A DNA stretch of 64,000 nt from Caryophanon latum. GTDB lineage: Bacteria > Bacillota > Bacilli > Bacillales_A > Planococcaceae. Within the stretch, counting starts at the first letter, position 1, and each line of letters begins with the position of its first letter. Below the pieces are notes generated by a model. That model saw only the letters and a program-made list of their open reading frames with translations, did not search any database and was not told the DNA's origin. The stretch spans positions 62,001-126,000 of the forward strand of contig NZ_MATO01000015.1 in the NCBI RefSeq assembly GCF_001700325.1, written 5' to 3'. The translations under genes were made by a program, and so were the position numbers. Shown piece by piece: positions 45,903-54,872 of the stretch.

Positions 45903-47114
45903 GTGAGTAAACCAAATATTGTCGTCTTAGGTGCAGGTTACGGTGGATTAACAACAGCTGTTAATTTAAAGAAAACAGTCGGAACACAAAACGCAAATAT
46001 TATTTTGGTCAATAAAAACGATTATCACTACGAAACAACGTGGCTACACGAAGTAGCGGCGGGTACCATTTCACCACAGCGAGCGAGCTATGCGATTGAA
46101 GACGTCATCGGTAGCGGCGTAATTTTCAAAAAGGAGACGGTGACGAACATCGACGTAGCAGCGCGTAAAATCGAAACGGATGCAGGCGAGCTAACGTATG
46201 ATTATTTAGTAATCGGCTTAGGATTTGAAGGGGAAACGTTTGGCATTACTGGCTTGAAGGAGCACGCGTTGTCGCTTGCAGATTTAAACCAAGCACGTCG
46301 CGTACGTGAGCATATTGAGCAGCAGTTCGTGTCATGGACGAAAGATGCTGTGAAGGACGATACGAAGCTAACGATCGTCGTTGGTGGGGCAGGATTCACG
46401 GGCATTGAACTGTTAGGTGAGCTTGCAAACCGCGTGCCGGAAATTTGTGCGGAGTTCAATATTCCAACTGAAAAGGTGCGCATCATTTGTGTTGAGGCAG
46501 CACCGACTGTATTACCAGGCTTTGATGAGGAGCTTGTCACATTTGCGAAAAATTACTTATCGTCAAAAGGTGTCGAGTTCTCAATCGGTACACCGGTTGT
46601 CGAAGCGACAGCAGCAGGCGTGAAAATTAAAACAGGTGAAGATACGTTTGATTTCATCGAAGCGGGAACTGTTATTTGGGCAGCAGGTGTGCGCGGCAAC
46701 TCGTTAATTGAATCAAGCGGCATCGAAAATAACCGCGCGCGCATTATGGTCGAGCAAGATTTACGCGCGCCAGGCTTTGACGATGTGTTTATCGTCGGCG
46801 ATTGCAGCGTCTTTTTAAATCCTGAAACGGAGCGTCCGTACCCACCGACTGCACAAATTGCGATGCAGCAGGCGGTCACGATTGCAAAAAATATTCAGCA
46901 TTTACTAAACAATGAGCCGACAGAAGGATTCGTCTATAGCGATAAAGGGGCGGTTTGCTCGCTCGGTCATAGCTCAGCAATCGGCGCACCATTTGGCAAA
47001 AAGGTTGTTGGTAAGCCAGCAGCTGCGCTGAAAAAAGTTGTCGATAACCGCGCGTTGTTGTTAATTGGCGGCCCAACACTTGTTGCGAAAAAAGGGAAGT
47101 TTAAGCTGTTTTAA
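45903..47114 (+). CDS. yumB: Type II NADH dehydrogenase (YumB/Ndh)
   Basis: 403 residues from GTG 45903, which is correctly spaced from AAAAGGTGG. FAD motif IVVLGAGYGGLTTAVNL, NADH motif IVVGGAGFTGIELLGELAN, and FIVGDCSVFLNPETERPYPPTAQIAMQQ, ending with a membrane-associating amphipathic tail. It oxidises NADH and reduces menaquinone in the respiratory chain. It is the second NDH-2-type gene in the window, besides yutJ. A terminator follows. Confidence 0.94.
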   Translation: MSKPNIVVLGAGYGGLTTAVNLKKTVGTQNANIILVNKNDYHYETTWLHEVAAGTISPQRASYAIEDVIGSGVIFKKETVTNIDVAARKIETDAGELTYDYLVIGLGFEGETFGITGLKEHALSLADLNQARRVREHIEQQFVSWTKDAVKDDTKLTIVVGGAGFTGIELLGELANRVPEICAEFNIPTEKVRIICVEAAPTVLPGFDEELVTFAKNYLSSKGVEFSIGTPVVEATAAGVKIKTGEDTFDFIEAGTVIWAAGVRGNSLIESSGIENNRARIMVEQDLRAPGFDDVFIVGDCSVFLNPETERPYPPTAQIAMQQAVTIAKNIQHLLNNEPTEGFVYSDKGAVCSLGHSSAIGAPFGKKVVGKPAAALKKVVDNRALLLIGGPTLVAKKGKFKLF

Positions 47115-47122
47115 CGAAGTAC

Positions 47123-47155
47123 ATAGCTGTCCGAGCATTCGGGCAGCTATTTTTA
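47123..47155 (+). terminator. Terminator after the NDH-2 gene
   Basis: ATAGCTGTCCGA pairs with TCGGGCAGCTAT with one mismatch, followed by TTTTT. Confidence 0.88.
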
Positions 47156-47172
47156 CATAAGGGGGATGTTAG

Positions 47173-47658
47173 ATGAAAAAGGAACGTGGAAAAGTGTGGC
47201 TAGGAGCAGGGGTTATTGTGACGAATGATCAAGGGGAATGGCTCGTCGTGAAAAAAACGTATGGCGGCTTAAAGGATGTCTGGTCAATTCCAGCAGGCTT
47301 TGTCGATGTCGGTGAGACGCTTGATGCGGCGGCAAAGCGTGAGGTGCTAGAGGAGACAGGCATCGATTGCGTCATTCAAGGGGTGTACGGTGTGCGAAGT
47401 GGCGTTATTCGTGATGAAGTGAGCGACAACATGGTTATTTTTTATGCGCATGCAAGTGATGCGACGATTACGATTGATGAGCGTGAGTTAAGCGATGCGC
47501 GTTGGATTCATCCGACCGAGCTTGCGACAGATCCAGCATCGTCGTTTATGCTGCGTATTTTTGCGACCGAGGGGAACTTACAGCAGCCACTTCAAGTGCA
47601 AAAGGACGTCGAGCCCGATTCGATTTTTGGCTACACCGATTACAAAGTATTTTTATAA
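47173..47658 (+). CDS. Nudix hydrolase
   Basis: 161 residues. The Nudix box GFVDVGETLDAAAKREVLEE (then TGI) is complete, with the metal-binding REVLEE. The surrounding fold (WLGAGVIVTNDQGEWLVVKK) is canonical. It hydrolyses a nucleoside diphosphate linked to another group; the substrate cannot be assigned. Start has AAGGGGGATG. It probably forms a loose unit with yuiB, about 70 bases downstream. Confidence 0.92.
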   Translation: MKKERGKVWLGAGVIVTNDQGEWLVVKKTYGGLKDVWSIPAGFVDVGETLDAAAKREVLEETGIDCVIQGVYGVRSGVIRDEVSDNMVIFYAHASDATITIDERELSDARWIHPTELATDPASSFMLRIFATEGNLQQPLQVQKDVEPDSIFGYTDYKVFL

Positions 47659-47731
47659 ATGTAAAAATGATGTAGAAATTGCGAGAAATTGCTCGTTCAT
47701 GTACACTTAAGCTAGCGAGGGGGTATGTGGA

Positions 47732-48058
47732 ATGGGTGAAATTGCAATTGAGCAAGTAATCGTTTCAGTCGTACTATTTTTTGTCATGTTTTTTGGTATT
47801 GGATTTTTATTAAATATGTTGCTGCGCGTAACATGGATGATGGCGCTCGTGTACCCGATCATCGTTGCACTCATTGTCGATGAAGTGAGCTGGTATGAAT
47901 ACATAATGAATCCGACGTCTGCATGGCCGGCGCTTATTGAACGGTTTAGTGCGCTACAGCTTGGCGATGCGGTCATTTTAACGGGTGGTTTTTTAGGGGC
48001 GGTCGTATCAGGTATAACGATGCGTATGCTACGAGCAGCAGGGTACCGAATGTTTTAG
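47732..48058 (+). CDS. yuiB: YuiB-family membrane protein
   Basis: 108 residues with three predicted membrane segments, starting MGEIAIEQVIVSVVLFFVMF then GIGFLLNMLLRVTW, as in YuiB. Function is unknown. In B. subtilis it lies beside yumB, as it does here except for the Nudix gene between them, which suggests a link to the respiratory membrane. A terminator follows. Confidence 0.88.
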   Translation: MGEIAIEQVIVSVVLFFVMFFGIGFLLNMLLRVTWMMALVYPIIVALIVDEVSWYEYIMNPTSAWPALIERFSALQLGDAVILTGGFLGAVVSGITMRMLRAAGYRMF

Positions 48059-48059
48059 G

Positions 48060-48087
48060 CGGCGCAATCATTTGTGCCGTTTTTTTA
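48060..48087 (+). terminator. Terminator after yuiB
   Basis: CGGCGCAA pairs with TTGTGCCG, followed by a run of T. Confidence 0.88.
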
Positions 48088-48180
48088 TTGTTTATCATAT
48101 AAATTTGTTATTTTAAAGGATGTAAAGATTTCTCCTATAATTTTGAGTACAATAGTATATGGAGAAAGGAAGTTTAGCAG

Positions 48181-49329
48181 ATGATTAAGAAATGGGGACT
48201 CGCTTTTTTTCTGAGTATGAGTGCTTTTAGTGCGCACGCCGCAGCAGAAGGCATCGTTACAACAGAGGAACGAGCAATATATGACGCAACGACGAATGAG
48301 CAAATTGGGCGCATTATGCCGAATGTGTATTATGAAACGTTGTATGATACGACGAAGCAATTTTATGTGCAAGTCGAAACAGCGACAGGCTATGTGCTAA
48401 AGGATGAAGCGGTGCAGCCAGCTGACTTGCAAGTACGCACGCCGAAAAATACGATGGTGACGATCGCGACAAATGGCGAAACGACCTTTTATAAAGGAAC
48501 AGATTTCCGCGAAAAACTGTACGTTGCTGCGGCAGACCGTCGCTTTTTTGTGACGAACGAAACGAACGACTATTATGAGGTGCTACTATTCGGTCAAGCG
48601 GCGTACGTGAAAAAGAGCGACGTGCGCGAAGACCGTGGTATACCGGTGCTGCTCTATCACCATTTACTGCGTGATCGCGAAAATGAAAACTACCGCAACA
48701 ACTCAACCGTTGATCCGCTAACGTTCATTATTCAAATGGAGTACTTAAAGGACGCGGGCTATGAAACGATTACGCTAGATGATTTGTATGCGTACATTAA
48801 CGGCGAGAAAAACATTTCAGCGAAGTCATTTGCGCTAACGTTTGATGACGGCTTATCAACGACGCAGCGCTATGCATATGAGCTGTTAAAAGCGTTTAAT
48901 TTTAAGGCGACGAACTTTATTATTACGTCGCGCATTCCACCAGTGGAGCGCTTATTTGACCCGAGCACACTACAGTTTTTAAGCTTGAAAAATATGAACA
49001 GCATGCGCGATGTGTTTTCATTTGAAGGGCATACGCACAATATGCATTATTTCATGACCGGCAGTTGTGGAGCGCTCGTGTGTGGCACAGCAGAAGCCGT
49101 TGCAGCAGATATTGCGACGAGCTTAGCCGTTATGCCGCACAATTATTTTGCGTATCCGTTCGGGCAGCATAAAGAAGAAACGACGCGTCTGTTAAAGCGA
49201 GCAAACATTAGCATGGCATTTACGACGCGCAAAGATTACGTGCATGTCGGCGAAGATTTATACCGCGTGCCACGCATTGACGTACAGCGCTCGATGACGT
49301 TCCCGCAGTTTAAAGCGTTATTTGAATAA
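48181..49329 (+). CDS. Secreted polysaccharide deacetylase (CE4) with N-terminal SH3-like region
   Basis: 382 residues. A signal peptide (MIKKWGLAFFLSMSAFSAHA) precedes two SH3b-like beta segments of about 60 residues each (26-150). The NodB domain then begins at GIPVLLYHHLLRD, with ALTFDDGLSTTQRY (catalytic and metal Asp), the metal His pair in FEGHTHNMH, and AYPFGQHKEET. It would remove acetyl groups from a cell-surface glycan, such as peptidoglycan or an exopolysaccharide of the PgaB/IcaB type. It stands alone and is convergent with yuiD over a shared terminator. Confidence 0.88.
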   Translation: MIKKWGLAFFLSMSAFSAHAAAEGIVTTEERAIYDATTNEQIGRIMPNVYYETLYDTTKQFYVQVETATGYVLKDEAVQPADLQVRTPKNTMVTIATNGETTFYKGTDFREKLYVAAADRRFFVTNETNDYYEVLLFGQAAYVKKSDVREDRGIPVLLYHHLLRDRENENYRNNSTVDPLTFIIQMEYLKDAGYETITLDDLYAYINGEKNISAKSFALTFDDGLSTTQRYAYELLKAFNFKATNFIITSRIPPVERLFDPSTLQFLSLKNMNSMRDVFSFEGHTHNMHYFMTGSCGALVCGTAEAVAADIATSLAVMPHNYFAYPFGQHKEETTRLLKRANISMAFTTRKDYVHVGEDLYRVPRIDVQRSMTFPQFKALFE

Positions 49330-49331
49330 GC

Positions 49332-49367
49332 AAAAAGGGGTGTGCGAAAAATCGCGCATCCCTTTTT
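49332..49367. terminator. Bidirectional terminator between deacetylase and yuiD
   Basis: AAAAAGGGGTGTGCGA pairs with TCGCGCATCCCTTTTT; both strands carry a T run. Confidence 0.88.
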
Positions 49368-49842
49368 AAAATAAAGTGTAAAACAATGTCGAGACGAGGA
49401 CGCCGGTTAAACAGCCTGCGTATACCTCGCTTTTTTTATGCCCAAGCAGCGTTTTTAAATCTTCCCGAATGACCGCATCACGTGTTGCATCATTGACGGT
49501 GCGCAAGTCGTCAAATAGTTGTGCCACTTGATTGTACAAGTCGTTAATGCTTGCGGCGTGCTGACCTGCCTCGTAGCGAACATGCGATGCGTCGTACATG
49601 ACGATGACCGCAAACATCGCTGCGACGGCGAACAAGCCAGAATCGAGCCCGTGCTCAAAGCCAATTGCGGTAGCGAGTGCACATACAGCCGCGGAGTGAG
49701 AGCTTGGCATACCACCTGTTGAATTGAGTAAAGATAGATCGAACTTTCGCGTTAATGCGTAATGAATGGGTACTTTTAACAGCTGTGCAATGAACACACA
49801 GGCAAGTGCTAATAATAACGGTTCGTTTGCTAATAATTCCAC
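49366..49842 (-). CDS. yuiD: YuiD: divergent PAP2-family membrane protein (DUF212)
   Basis: 158 residues from GTG 49842, the exact length of B. subtilis YuiD; the frame is open far upstream but without support. The PAP2-like motif STGGMPSSHSAAVCALATAI and YDASHVRYEAGQHA are clear, with about four membrane segments. It is probably a membrane phosphatase acting on a lipid phosphate, though the family is uncharacterised. It is divergent from pepA, as in B. subtilis (yuiD, yuiE). Confidence 0.92.
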   Translation of the reverse strand: MELLANEPLLLALACVFIAQLLKVPIHYALTRKFDLSLLNSTGGMPSSHSAAVCALATAIGFEHGLDSGLFAVAAMFAVIVMYDASHVRYEAGQHAASINDLYNQVAQLFDDLRTVNDATRDAVIREDLKTLLGHKKSEVYAGCLTGVLVSTLFYTLF

Positions 49843-49982
49843 AACATCGCCCCCAACCTCATTGTTACTATTAGTATAACGTGAACGACTTGAAAAAATA
49901 GATAATTCGGATGTCGGAATATTCGCCAAGCGTTGAAAGTGCGCTATAATAAAAGGAAGTATTGAAATTGGAGGGGTCATGT

Positions 49983-51443
49983 ATGCAACTTACATTTACA
50001 GAACAAGTACAAACAGCGACGATCATTGTCGGCGTGGCGAAAAACGTGCAGCGTGCAACCGTGCAGGCAGTAGAGGCATTCGTGCCAGTGAGCGATTTCG
50101 TGAAATTAGGCGATATTCAAACGGAGGCAGGTACGTTAACGAAAATTCCAGTCGCACACGAAACAGTAAAGCGCATTTTGTTCATCGGCTTAGGAAGCGG
50201 TGACGTATCAACAGAGACGATTCGTAACGGCTTCGGTGCAGCAGCGAAAGCGTTAAAGGAATCAAGCGTAACGATTGCGCTTGACACGTTCACGAACGAC
50301 ACAATCGATGCACAGCAGGCGGCGTACTTAGCAGCAGAAGGGCTTGTGCTTGGCGGCTACCGCGTGCCGAACTACAAAACGACATCGAACGCACAGGACG
50401 TCACGCTTGAAAAAGTCGCGTTCATCGGTGAAGAGGACGAAGCGGTGCTTGAGAGCTTCACAGTCGGATGCATTTATGCGGAGGCACAAAACGAGGCGCG
50501 CAGCTTAGTAAACATGCCACCGAACTTATTAACAGCAACAGCACTAGCTGATTATGCAGTCGACATGGCAAATGAGTTTGGCTTAGAAGTAGAAGTGCTG
50601 ACGAAAGCGGAAATTACCGAGCTTGGCATGGGCGGTATTTTAGCAGTAAACCAAGGTTCTAGCGAGGAGCCGCGCGTCATTACGTTAAAATATAAAGCGA
50701 CAGACGACTGGAGCGATGTGCTAGGGCTTGTCGGCAAAGGGGTAACGTATGACACAGGTGGTTATTCGTTAAAGCCTAAAGACGGCATGGTTGGCATGAA
50801 AGGTGATATGGGCGGTGCAGCAGCAGTGCTTGGTGCAATGCGTGTCATCGCGCAGCTAAAGCCGGCGAAAAACGTTGTCGCAGTCATCGGCTCAACGGAT
50901 AACATGGTGTCAGCTGATGCGATTAAGCCAGACGACGTCATTACGATGTATAACGGCAAAACAGTTGAAGTGTTAAATACCGATGCGGAAGGTCGCCTCG
51001 TGCTAGCCGATGCTGTTGTGTACGCGCAGCAGCAAGGTGCTAATGCGATTGTCGATGTCGCAACATTAACAGGTGGTGTCATTATTGCGCTTGGCATGGA
51101 TAAAACTGGGGCGCTCACGAACGATGACGAATTGTTTGAGACGTTACTCGAAGCGTCGATTGACACAGATGAGTTCATTTGGCGCTTGCCGTTAACAGAA
51201 AACGACAAAAAGCGCATTCGTAAATCGAACGTGGCGGATTACAACAATTCACCAGGACGCGACGGGCATATGATTTTTGGCGGCGGCTTCGTTGGTGAGT
51301 TTGTTGGCGACATGCCGTGGATTCATTTAGACATCGCCGGTACGTCAGAGGCGAAGTCAGCGTCACCAATCGGGCAAGCAGGTGGCACAGGTGTCATGGT
51401 GCGCACGTTAGCGGCGTTTGTCGAGGAGCTAGCGGAGAATTAA
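49983..51443 (+). CDS. pepA: Leucyl aminopeptidase (PepA / YuiE)
   Basis: 486 residues from ATG 49983 with GGAGGGG. The M17 catalytic domain shows GLVGKGVTYDTGGYSLKP (metal Lys and Asp) and EVLNTDAEGRLVLADA (metal Asp and Glu, catalytic Arg), preceded by the N-terminal macrodomain-like part. The more usual TFDSGG is TYDTGG. It is a cytosolic di-metal hexameric peptidase removing N-terminal residues. A strong terminator is shared with the convergent mrp operon. Confidence 0.95.
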   Translation: MQLTFTEQVQTATIIVGVAKNVQRATVQAVEAFVPVSDFVKLGDIQTEAGTLTKIPVAHETVKRILFIGLGSGDVSTETIRNGFGAAAKALKESSVTIALDTFTNDTIDAQQAAYLAAEGLVLGGYRVPNYKTTSNAQDVTLEKVAFIGEEDEAVLESFTVGCIYAEAQNEARSLVNMPPNLLTATALADYAVDMANEFGLEVEVLTKAEITELGMGGILAVNQGSSEEPRVITLKYKATDDWSDVLGLVGKGVTYDTGGYSLKPKDGMVGMKGDMGGAAAVLGAMRVIAQLKPAKNVVAVIGSTDNMVSADAIKPDDVITMYNGKTVEVLNTDAEGRLVLADAVVYAQQQGANAIVDVATLTGGVIIALGMDKTGALTNDDELFETLLEASIDTDEFIWRLPLTENDKKRIRKSNVADYNNSPGRDGHMIFGGGFVGEFVGDMPWIHLDIAGTSEAKSASPIGQAGGTGVMVRTLAAFVEELAEN

Positions 51444-51452
51444 GGAGCACTT

Positions 51453-51505
51453 AAAAAAGGGATTGTACAGCACGTCAATAAGACATGCGTACAATCCCTT
51501 TTTTT
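51453..51505. terminator. Bidirectional terminator between pepA and mrpG
   Basis: AAAAAAGGGATTGTAC pairs perfectly with GTACAATCCCTTTTTT; loop of about 20 bases. Confidence 0.93.
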
Positions 51506-51507
51506 GT

Positions 51508-51882
51508 TTATTTCAACCCTTGCTCTTTTTTCATGCGCTCGATTTCTGGCGCTAAATCATCTTGCACTGTATTTTTCCATGGCTTCACACCGGCAATGTA
51601 CGACGAGCGCCCCATAATGTGCCCGCCGACTGGACCGGTAATGAATAAAAATAAAATGCCGAGTAAAATACGCGGGTTGAACGTGTCCTCAATGAGCCAA
51701 AAGTGGAAGAACACTCCGAGTAATATACACATCACACCGAGCGTAGCGCTTTTAGATGCTGCATGCGCCCGCGTATACAAATCAGGGAGACGTACTAAAC
51801 CAATGGCCGTCACGACGACGAACAGCACCCCAACAGCAATGAAGAAAATTACAACGCTATTTGCTAGAATTGTCACGGTCAA
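51508..51882 (-). CDS. mrpG: MrpG: Na+/H+ antiporter subunit G
   Basis: 124 residues if started at TTG 51882 (AAGGAG well spaced); a GTG at 51876 is the alternative. Three membrane segments include the family motif GLVRLPDLYTRAHAASKSATLG. It is the last gene of the seven-gene mrpABCDEFG operon on the minus strand and starts inside mrpF. The Mrp complex exchanges cytoplasmic Na+ for H+ and supports alkaline pH and salt tolerance. Confidence 0.93.
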   Translation of the reverse strand: MTVTILANSVVIFFIAVGVLFVVVTAIGLVRLPDLYTRAHAASKSATLGVMCILLGVFFHFWLIEDTFNPRILLGILFLFITGPVGGHIMGRSSYIAGVKPWKNTVQDDLAPEIERMKKEQGLK

Positions 51883-52141
51883 TAATGTCTCCTTTCTCAA
51901 TGAATTTTGAGAAGGCAACGGTGCCGATAAACGATAAGATCGCCAGCAATAAAATAATTTCTAAAAAATATGATGTTTCGACAACAATCGAGAACAAACC
52001 GATGAGTGAGATGAGTGCAACACCAATTGAATCAAGTGCTACGACGCGGTCAGACGCATCAGGTCCTTTCACCATACGATAAATCATCGGCAGCATCGAA
52101 AGCGCGACGATGGCAATTGCGCCAATAATAAAATACGTCAT
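51857..52141 (-). CDS. mrpF: MrpF: Na+/H+ antiporter subunit F
   Basis: 94 residues, the typical length, with three membrane segments. MIYRMVKGPDASDRVVALDSIGVALI contains the conserved Asp residues of MrpF (GPDASDR), known to matter for ion transport. It overlaps mrpE by four bases and mrpG by about 25 bases, so translation is coupled throughout. Confidence 0.94.
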   Translation of the reverse strand: MTYFIIGAIAIVALSMLPMIYRMVKGPDASDRVVALDSIGVALISLIGLFSIVVETSYFLEIILLLAILSFIGTVAFSKFIEKGDIIDRDNSSK

Positions 52142-52617
52142 GCGCGGCTCACCTCCAATATTGCTTTCTCAAATGAATCACGAATGGATGCGACGACTTC
52201 ATCGACATCGTTACAATCAATCGCATGAATGTACAGCGTTTTTGCATCATCCGATACGTGAATAACGACCGTTCCTGGTGTGAGCGTAATTAAGCTCGAC
52301 AACAAGACGATTTCCCAGTCTTCTGTAAGTGTCGTCGGGTATGCAAAAAACGCAGGCTGCATATCGAGCTTTGGTTTTAGCACGACTTTTAGGACGGCGA
52401 TGTTTGCTAGTATGAGCTCCTTTATAAACAGCACACATAGCTTCACAGCGGCCCATACACGGTGAACGTATAGGCGCACTTTAAAGAAGCGGCGCATGCC
52501 GATGAGTGCAACAAGTCCGAGCACGTAGCCGACGATGAAGCCTTGCCCAGAGAAGTTTTGCACTAAAAACATCCAGACGAACGCAACGATGACGTTTAAT
52601 AATATTTGTAATGCCAT
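52138..52617 (-). CDS. mrpE: MrpE: Na+/H+ antiporter subunit E
   Basis: 159 residues. Two membrane segments near the N-terminus (LLNVIVAFVWMFLVQNFS) are followed by a soluble part with LTPGTVVIHVSDDAKTLYIHAID, the MrpE signature. It stabilises the Mrp complex. It starts one base after mrpD and overlaps mrpF by four bases. Confidence 0.94.
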   Translation of the reverse strand: MALQILLNVIVAFVWMFLVQNFSGQGFIVGYVLGLVALIGMRRFFKVRLYVHRVWAAVKLCVLFIKELILANIAVLKVVLKPKLDMQPAFFAYPTTLTEDWEIVLLSSLITLTPGTVVIHVSDDAKTLYIHAIDCNDVDEVVASIRDSFEKAILEVSRA

Positions 52618-52618
52618 G

Positions 52619-54109
52619 TTATTTACCTCCTAACACAGCTTGAATATAAATTTGCGGTTGCATGAGTGCTTCACTCGCTGCAGCCATGTACGGTGCGACA
52701 GCTTCTGCTCCAACGCCGTAAGCAATTGTAACGCATACAAGTAAAATCGCTGGTGTAAGCTGCTGTGCATACGTCGTGCTCGTAATCGTCGTCGCCGTTT
52801 CTTTTTCTTCACCCCAAAACGCATAAATGAATATGCGAATGACCGACAGTAATACGACGAGCGATGATAATAAAATAATGATGCTCATCCACGGGTTATT
52901 AGCCGCAAATCCTGATTCGACGATAAGTAATTTGCCGATAAAGCCGCTTAATGGAGGAATACCTGCTAAGCTAAACGCGGCAATTAAAAATGTCCAGCCA
53001 AGCAGTGGATAACGTTTCATTAAGCCACCCATTTGACGTAAGTTTGCCGTGCCGCTAATTGCAACGATGATTCCACCGAGCATGAACAGTGCTGCTTTAA
53101 TGAGCATATCGTGCACTAAGTAATACATCGCACCTTCAAGCCCAACTGTATTCATTTGCGATACGCCGAACAAAATGACGCCGACCGCAATGACGATGTT
53201 GTAAATGATAATGAGTGTGACATCGAAATAAGCAAGTGCGCCGATGCAGCCGAAAATAATCGTTAATATGCTCAACACCATGAGTAGCTCATGCGTAAAG
53301 CTTGGATCATGTACGAAAATGAGCGTGTACGTGCGCAGTATCGCATACACACCGACTTTCGTAAGCAATGCACCGAATAAAGCAAGTACAGGTGTTGGCG
53401 CCGATTTATACGCTTTCGGTAGCCAGAAAAATAACGGGAAAATAGCAGCTTTTAATCCGAATACGACTAAAAATAATACTGCAATGACCGTTAAAATGGC
53501 AGGCTGCTGAAGCTCCGCAACTTTTACAGCGATATCAGCCATGCTTAACGTGCCGACAACTGAATATAAAAACGCAACGGCAATGACGAATAACGCTGAT
53601 GAAATGATGTTAATAACTAAGTAATAAATCGAGCCTTGTAGCTGCTTTTTCTCGCCACCAAGCACAATAAGTAAATACGAAGACATTAAAAACACTTCAA
53701 AAAATACGAACAAGTTGAAAATATCACCTGTCGTAAATGCACCGTTAATCCCTGTCAAAATGAACATAATACCAGGGTAGTAATAAAACTTTTCCCGCTC
53801 GACACCGATTGTAGAGAAGCTATACCATACGATGAACAGCGTCAGCACAAGCGTCGTCAAAACGAGCAAAATTGACATCATGTCCGACACCATCGTAATA
53901 CCGAACGGGGCAGGCCAGTTCCCGAATGTTACCGTTTGTGGCCCTTGTGCATAGACGATACCGAGCATGTAAAACGCGCTCACTGTCGCTGCAAGCAAGG
54001 CAATCATTGTAACGATGCGCTGATACGTGACGTTTTTCGGGGCAAATAGTAACACCATCGCTGCGAAAAACGGAATGATGATCGGAAGTAGTAGCAAGTT
54101 GTTATGCAT
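52619..54109 (-). CDS. mrpD: MrpD: Na+/H+ antiporter subunit D (complex I ND4/NuoM-like)
   Basis: 496 residues from ATG 54109 (GGAAG spaced eight bases; an upstream GTG is too close to it). About fourteen membrane segments. FFEVFLMSSYLLIVLGGEKKQ carries the key Glu, and FPLFFWLPKAYKSAPTPVLALFGALLTKVGVYA carries the conserved Lys of the antiporter channel. It is one of the two proton- and ion-translocating subunits. It overlaps mrpC by eight bases. Confidence 0.95.
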   Translation of the reverse strand: MHNNLLLLPIIIPFFAAMVLLFAPKNVTYQRIVTMIALLAATVSAFYMLGIVYAQGPQTVTFGNWPAPFGITMVSDMMSILLVLTTLVLTLFIVWYSFSTIGVEREKFYYYPGIMFILTGINGAFTTGDIFNLFVFFEVFLMSSYLLIVLGGEKKQLQGSIYYLVINIISSALFVIAVAFLYSVVGTLSMADIAVKVAELQQPAILTVIAVLFLVVFGLKAAIFPLFFWLPKAYKSAPTPVLALFGALLTKVGVYAILRTYTLIFVHDPSFTHELLMVLSILTIIFGCIGALAYFDVTLIIIYNIVIAVGVILFGVSQMNTVGLEGAMYYLVHDMLIKAALFMLGGIIVAISGTANLRQMGGLMKRYPLLGWTFLIAAFSLAGIPPLSGFIGKLLIVESGFAANNPWMSIIILLSSLVVLLSVIRIFIYAFWGEEKETATTITSTTYAQQLTPAILLVCVTIAYGVGAEAVAPYMAAASEALMQPQIYIQAVLGGK

Positions 54110-54449
54110 CGTCGTCACTTCCTTTCATCATCGCAGTATTATCTGTTTCAAGCGATTGGTATGCACGGTATGCAAGCACTAAAATAAATGCTGTCACCCC
54201 GAATGAAATGACAATCGCGGTTAAAATTAATGCTTGTGGTAGCGGGTCAGCAAATTGACTTGCTTCAACCCCATCTGCTAGTACAGGTGGCGCTTCACCA
54301 CTGAGCCCACCCATCGTTAAAATGAGTAAATGCGCGCCGTGACTAAGCAAGCCTGTACCGATAATAATGCGTAATAAACTACGAGAGAGCATTAAATAAG
54401 TGGCGGCCATAAACAAAAAGCCAATGACAAAAGCCATAACAATTTCCAT
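54102..54449 (-). CDS. mrpC: MrpC: Na+/H+ antiporter subunit C (NuoK-like)
   Basis: 115 residues with three membrane segments and the NuoK-like pattern LSRSLLRIIIGTGLLSHGAHLLIL, followed by DPLPQALILTAIVISFGVTAF, where the conserved PQALILTAIVI loop is visible. It is adjacent to mrpB (zero-base gap) and overlaps mrpD. A short acidic C-terminal tail is not unusual. Confidence 0.95.
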   Translation of the reverse strand: MEIVMAFVIGFLFMAATYLMLSRSLLRIIIGTGLLSHGAHLLILTMGGLSGEAPPVLADGVEASQFADPLPQALILTAIVISFGVTAFILVLAYRAYQSLETDNTAMMKGSDDDA

Positions 54450-54872
54450 TTATTCATCCTCCCCGATTGATTGAATAATTGTCATCGTTACTCCGACAAC
54501 GACTAAATATACACCAGCATCAAATAGCATCGCCGTATGAAGAGACGTTTCACCGAAAAACGGCAAGTCGAAGTAATCAAAGTAATGCGTGAAAAACGGT
54601 TTGCCGTCAAGCATCGGATACGCCGCTGTGCCGAGTGCAAGCACAAGACCGATCGCGACCATAATGCGGTAATTAATGCGAAATCCTGCTTGTACCGTTT
54701 TTAAATCAAATGCGAGTATGAGTAATACGATTGCACTCGCTGCAAGCAGTCCGCCGACGAAGCCGCCTCCTGGTGTGTAATGTCCTGCCATAAAAATATG
54801 GACGGAGAACAAGAAAATCATGAAAAAGACAAGCTTTGCCGTAAACTGCAGTAGGACATCATTTGTTTTCAA
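54450..54872 (-). CDS. mrpB: MrpB: Na+/H+ antiporter subunit B
   Basis: 140 residues from TTG 54872, chosen because GGAG lies about ten bases upstream and the protein then aligns with the start of known MrpB (KTNDVLLQFTAKLV). Four membrane segments; HIFMAGHYTPGGGFVGGLLAASA and VYLVVVGVTMTIIQSIGEDE are the family's conserved ends. It overlaps the mrpA stop by 14 bases. Confidence 0.93.
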   Translation of the reverse strand: MKTNDVLLQFTAKLVFFMIFLFSVHIFMAGHYTPGGGFVGGLLAASAIVLLILAFDLKTVQAGFRINYRIMVAIGLVLALGTAAYPMLDGKPFFTHYFDYFDLPFFGETSLHTAMLFDAGVYLVVVGVTMTIIQSIGEDE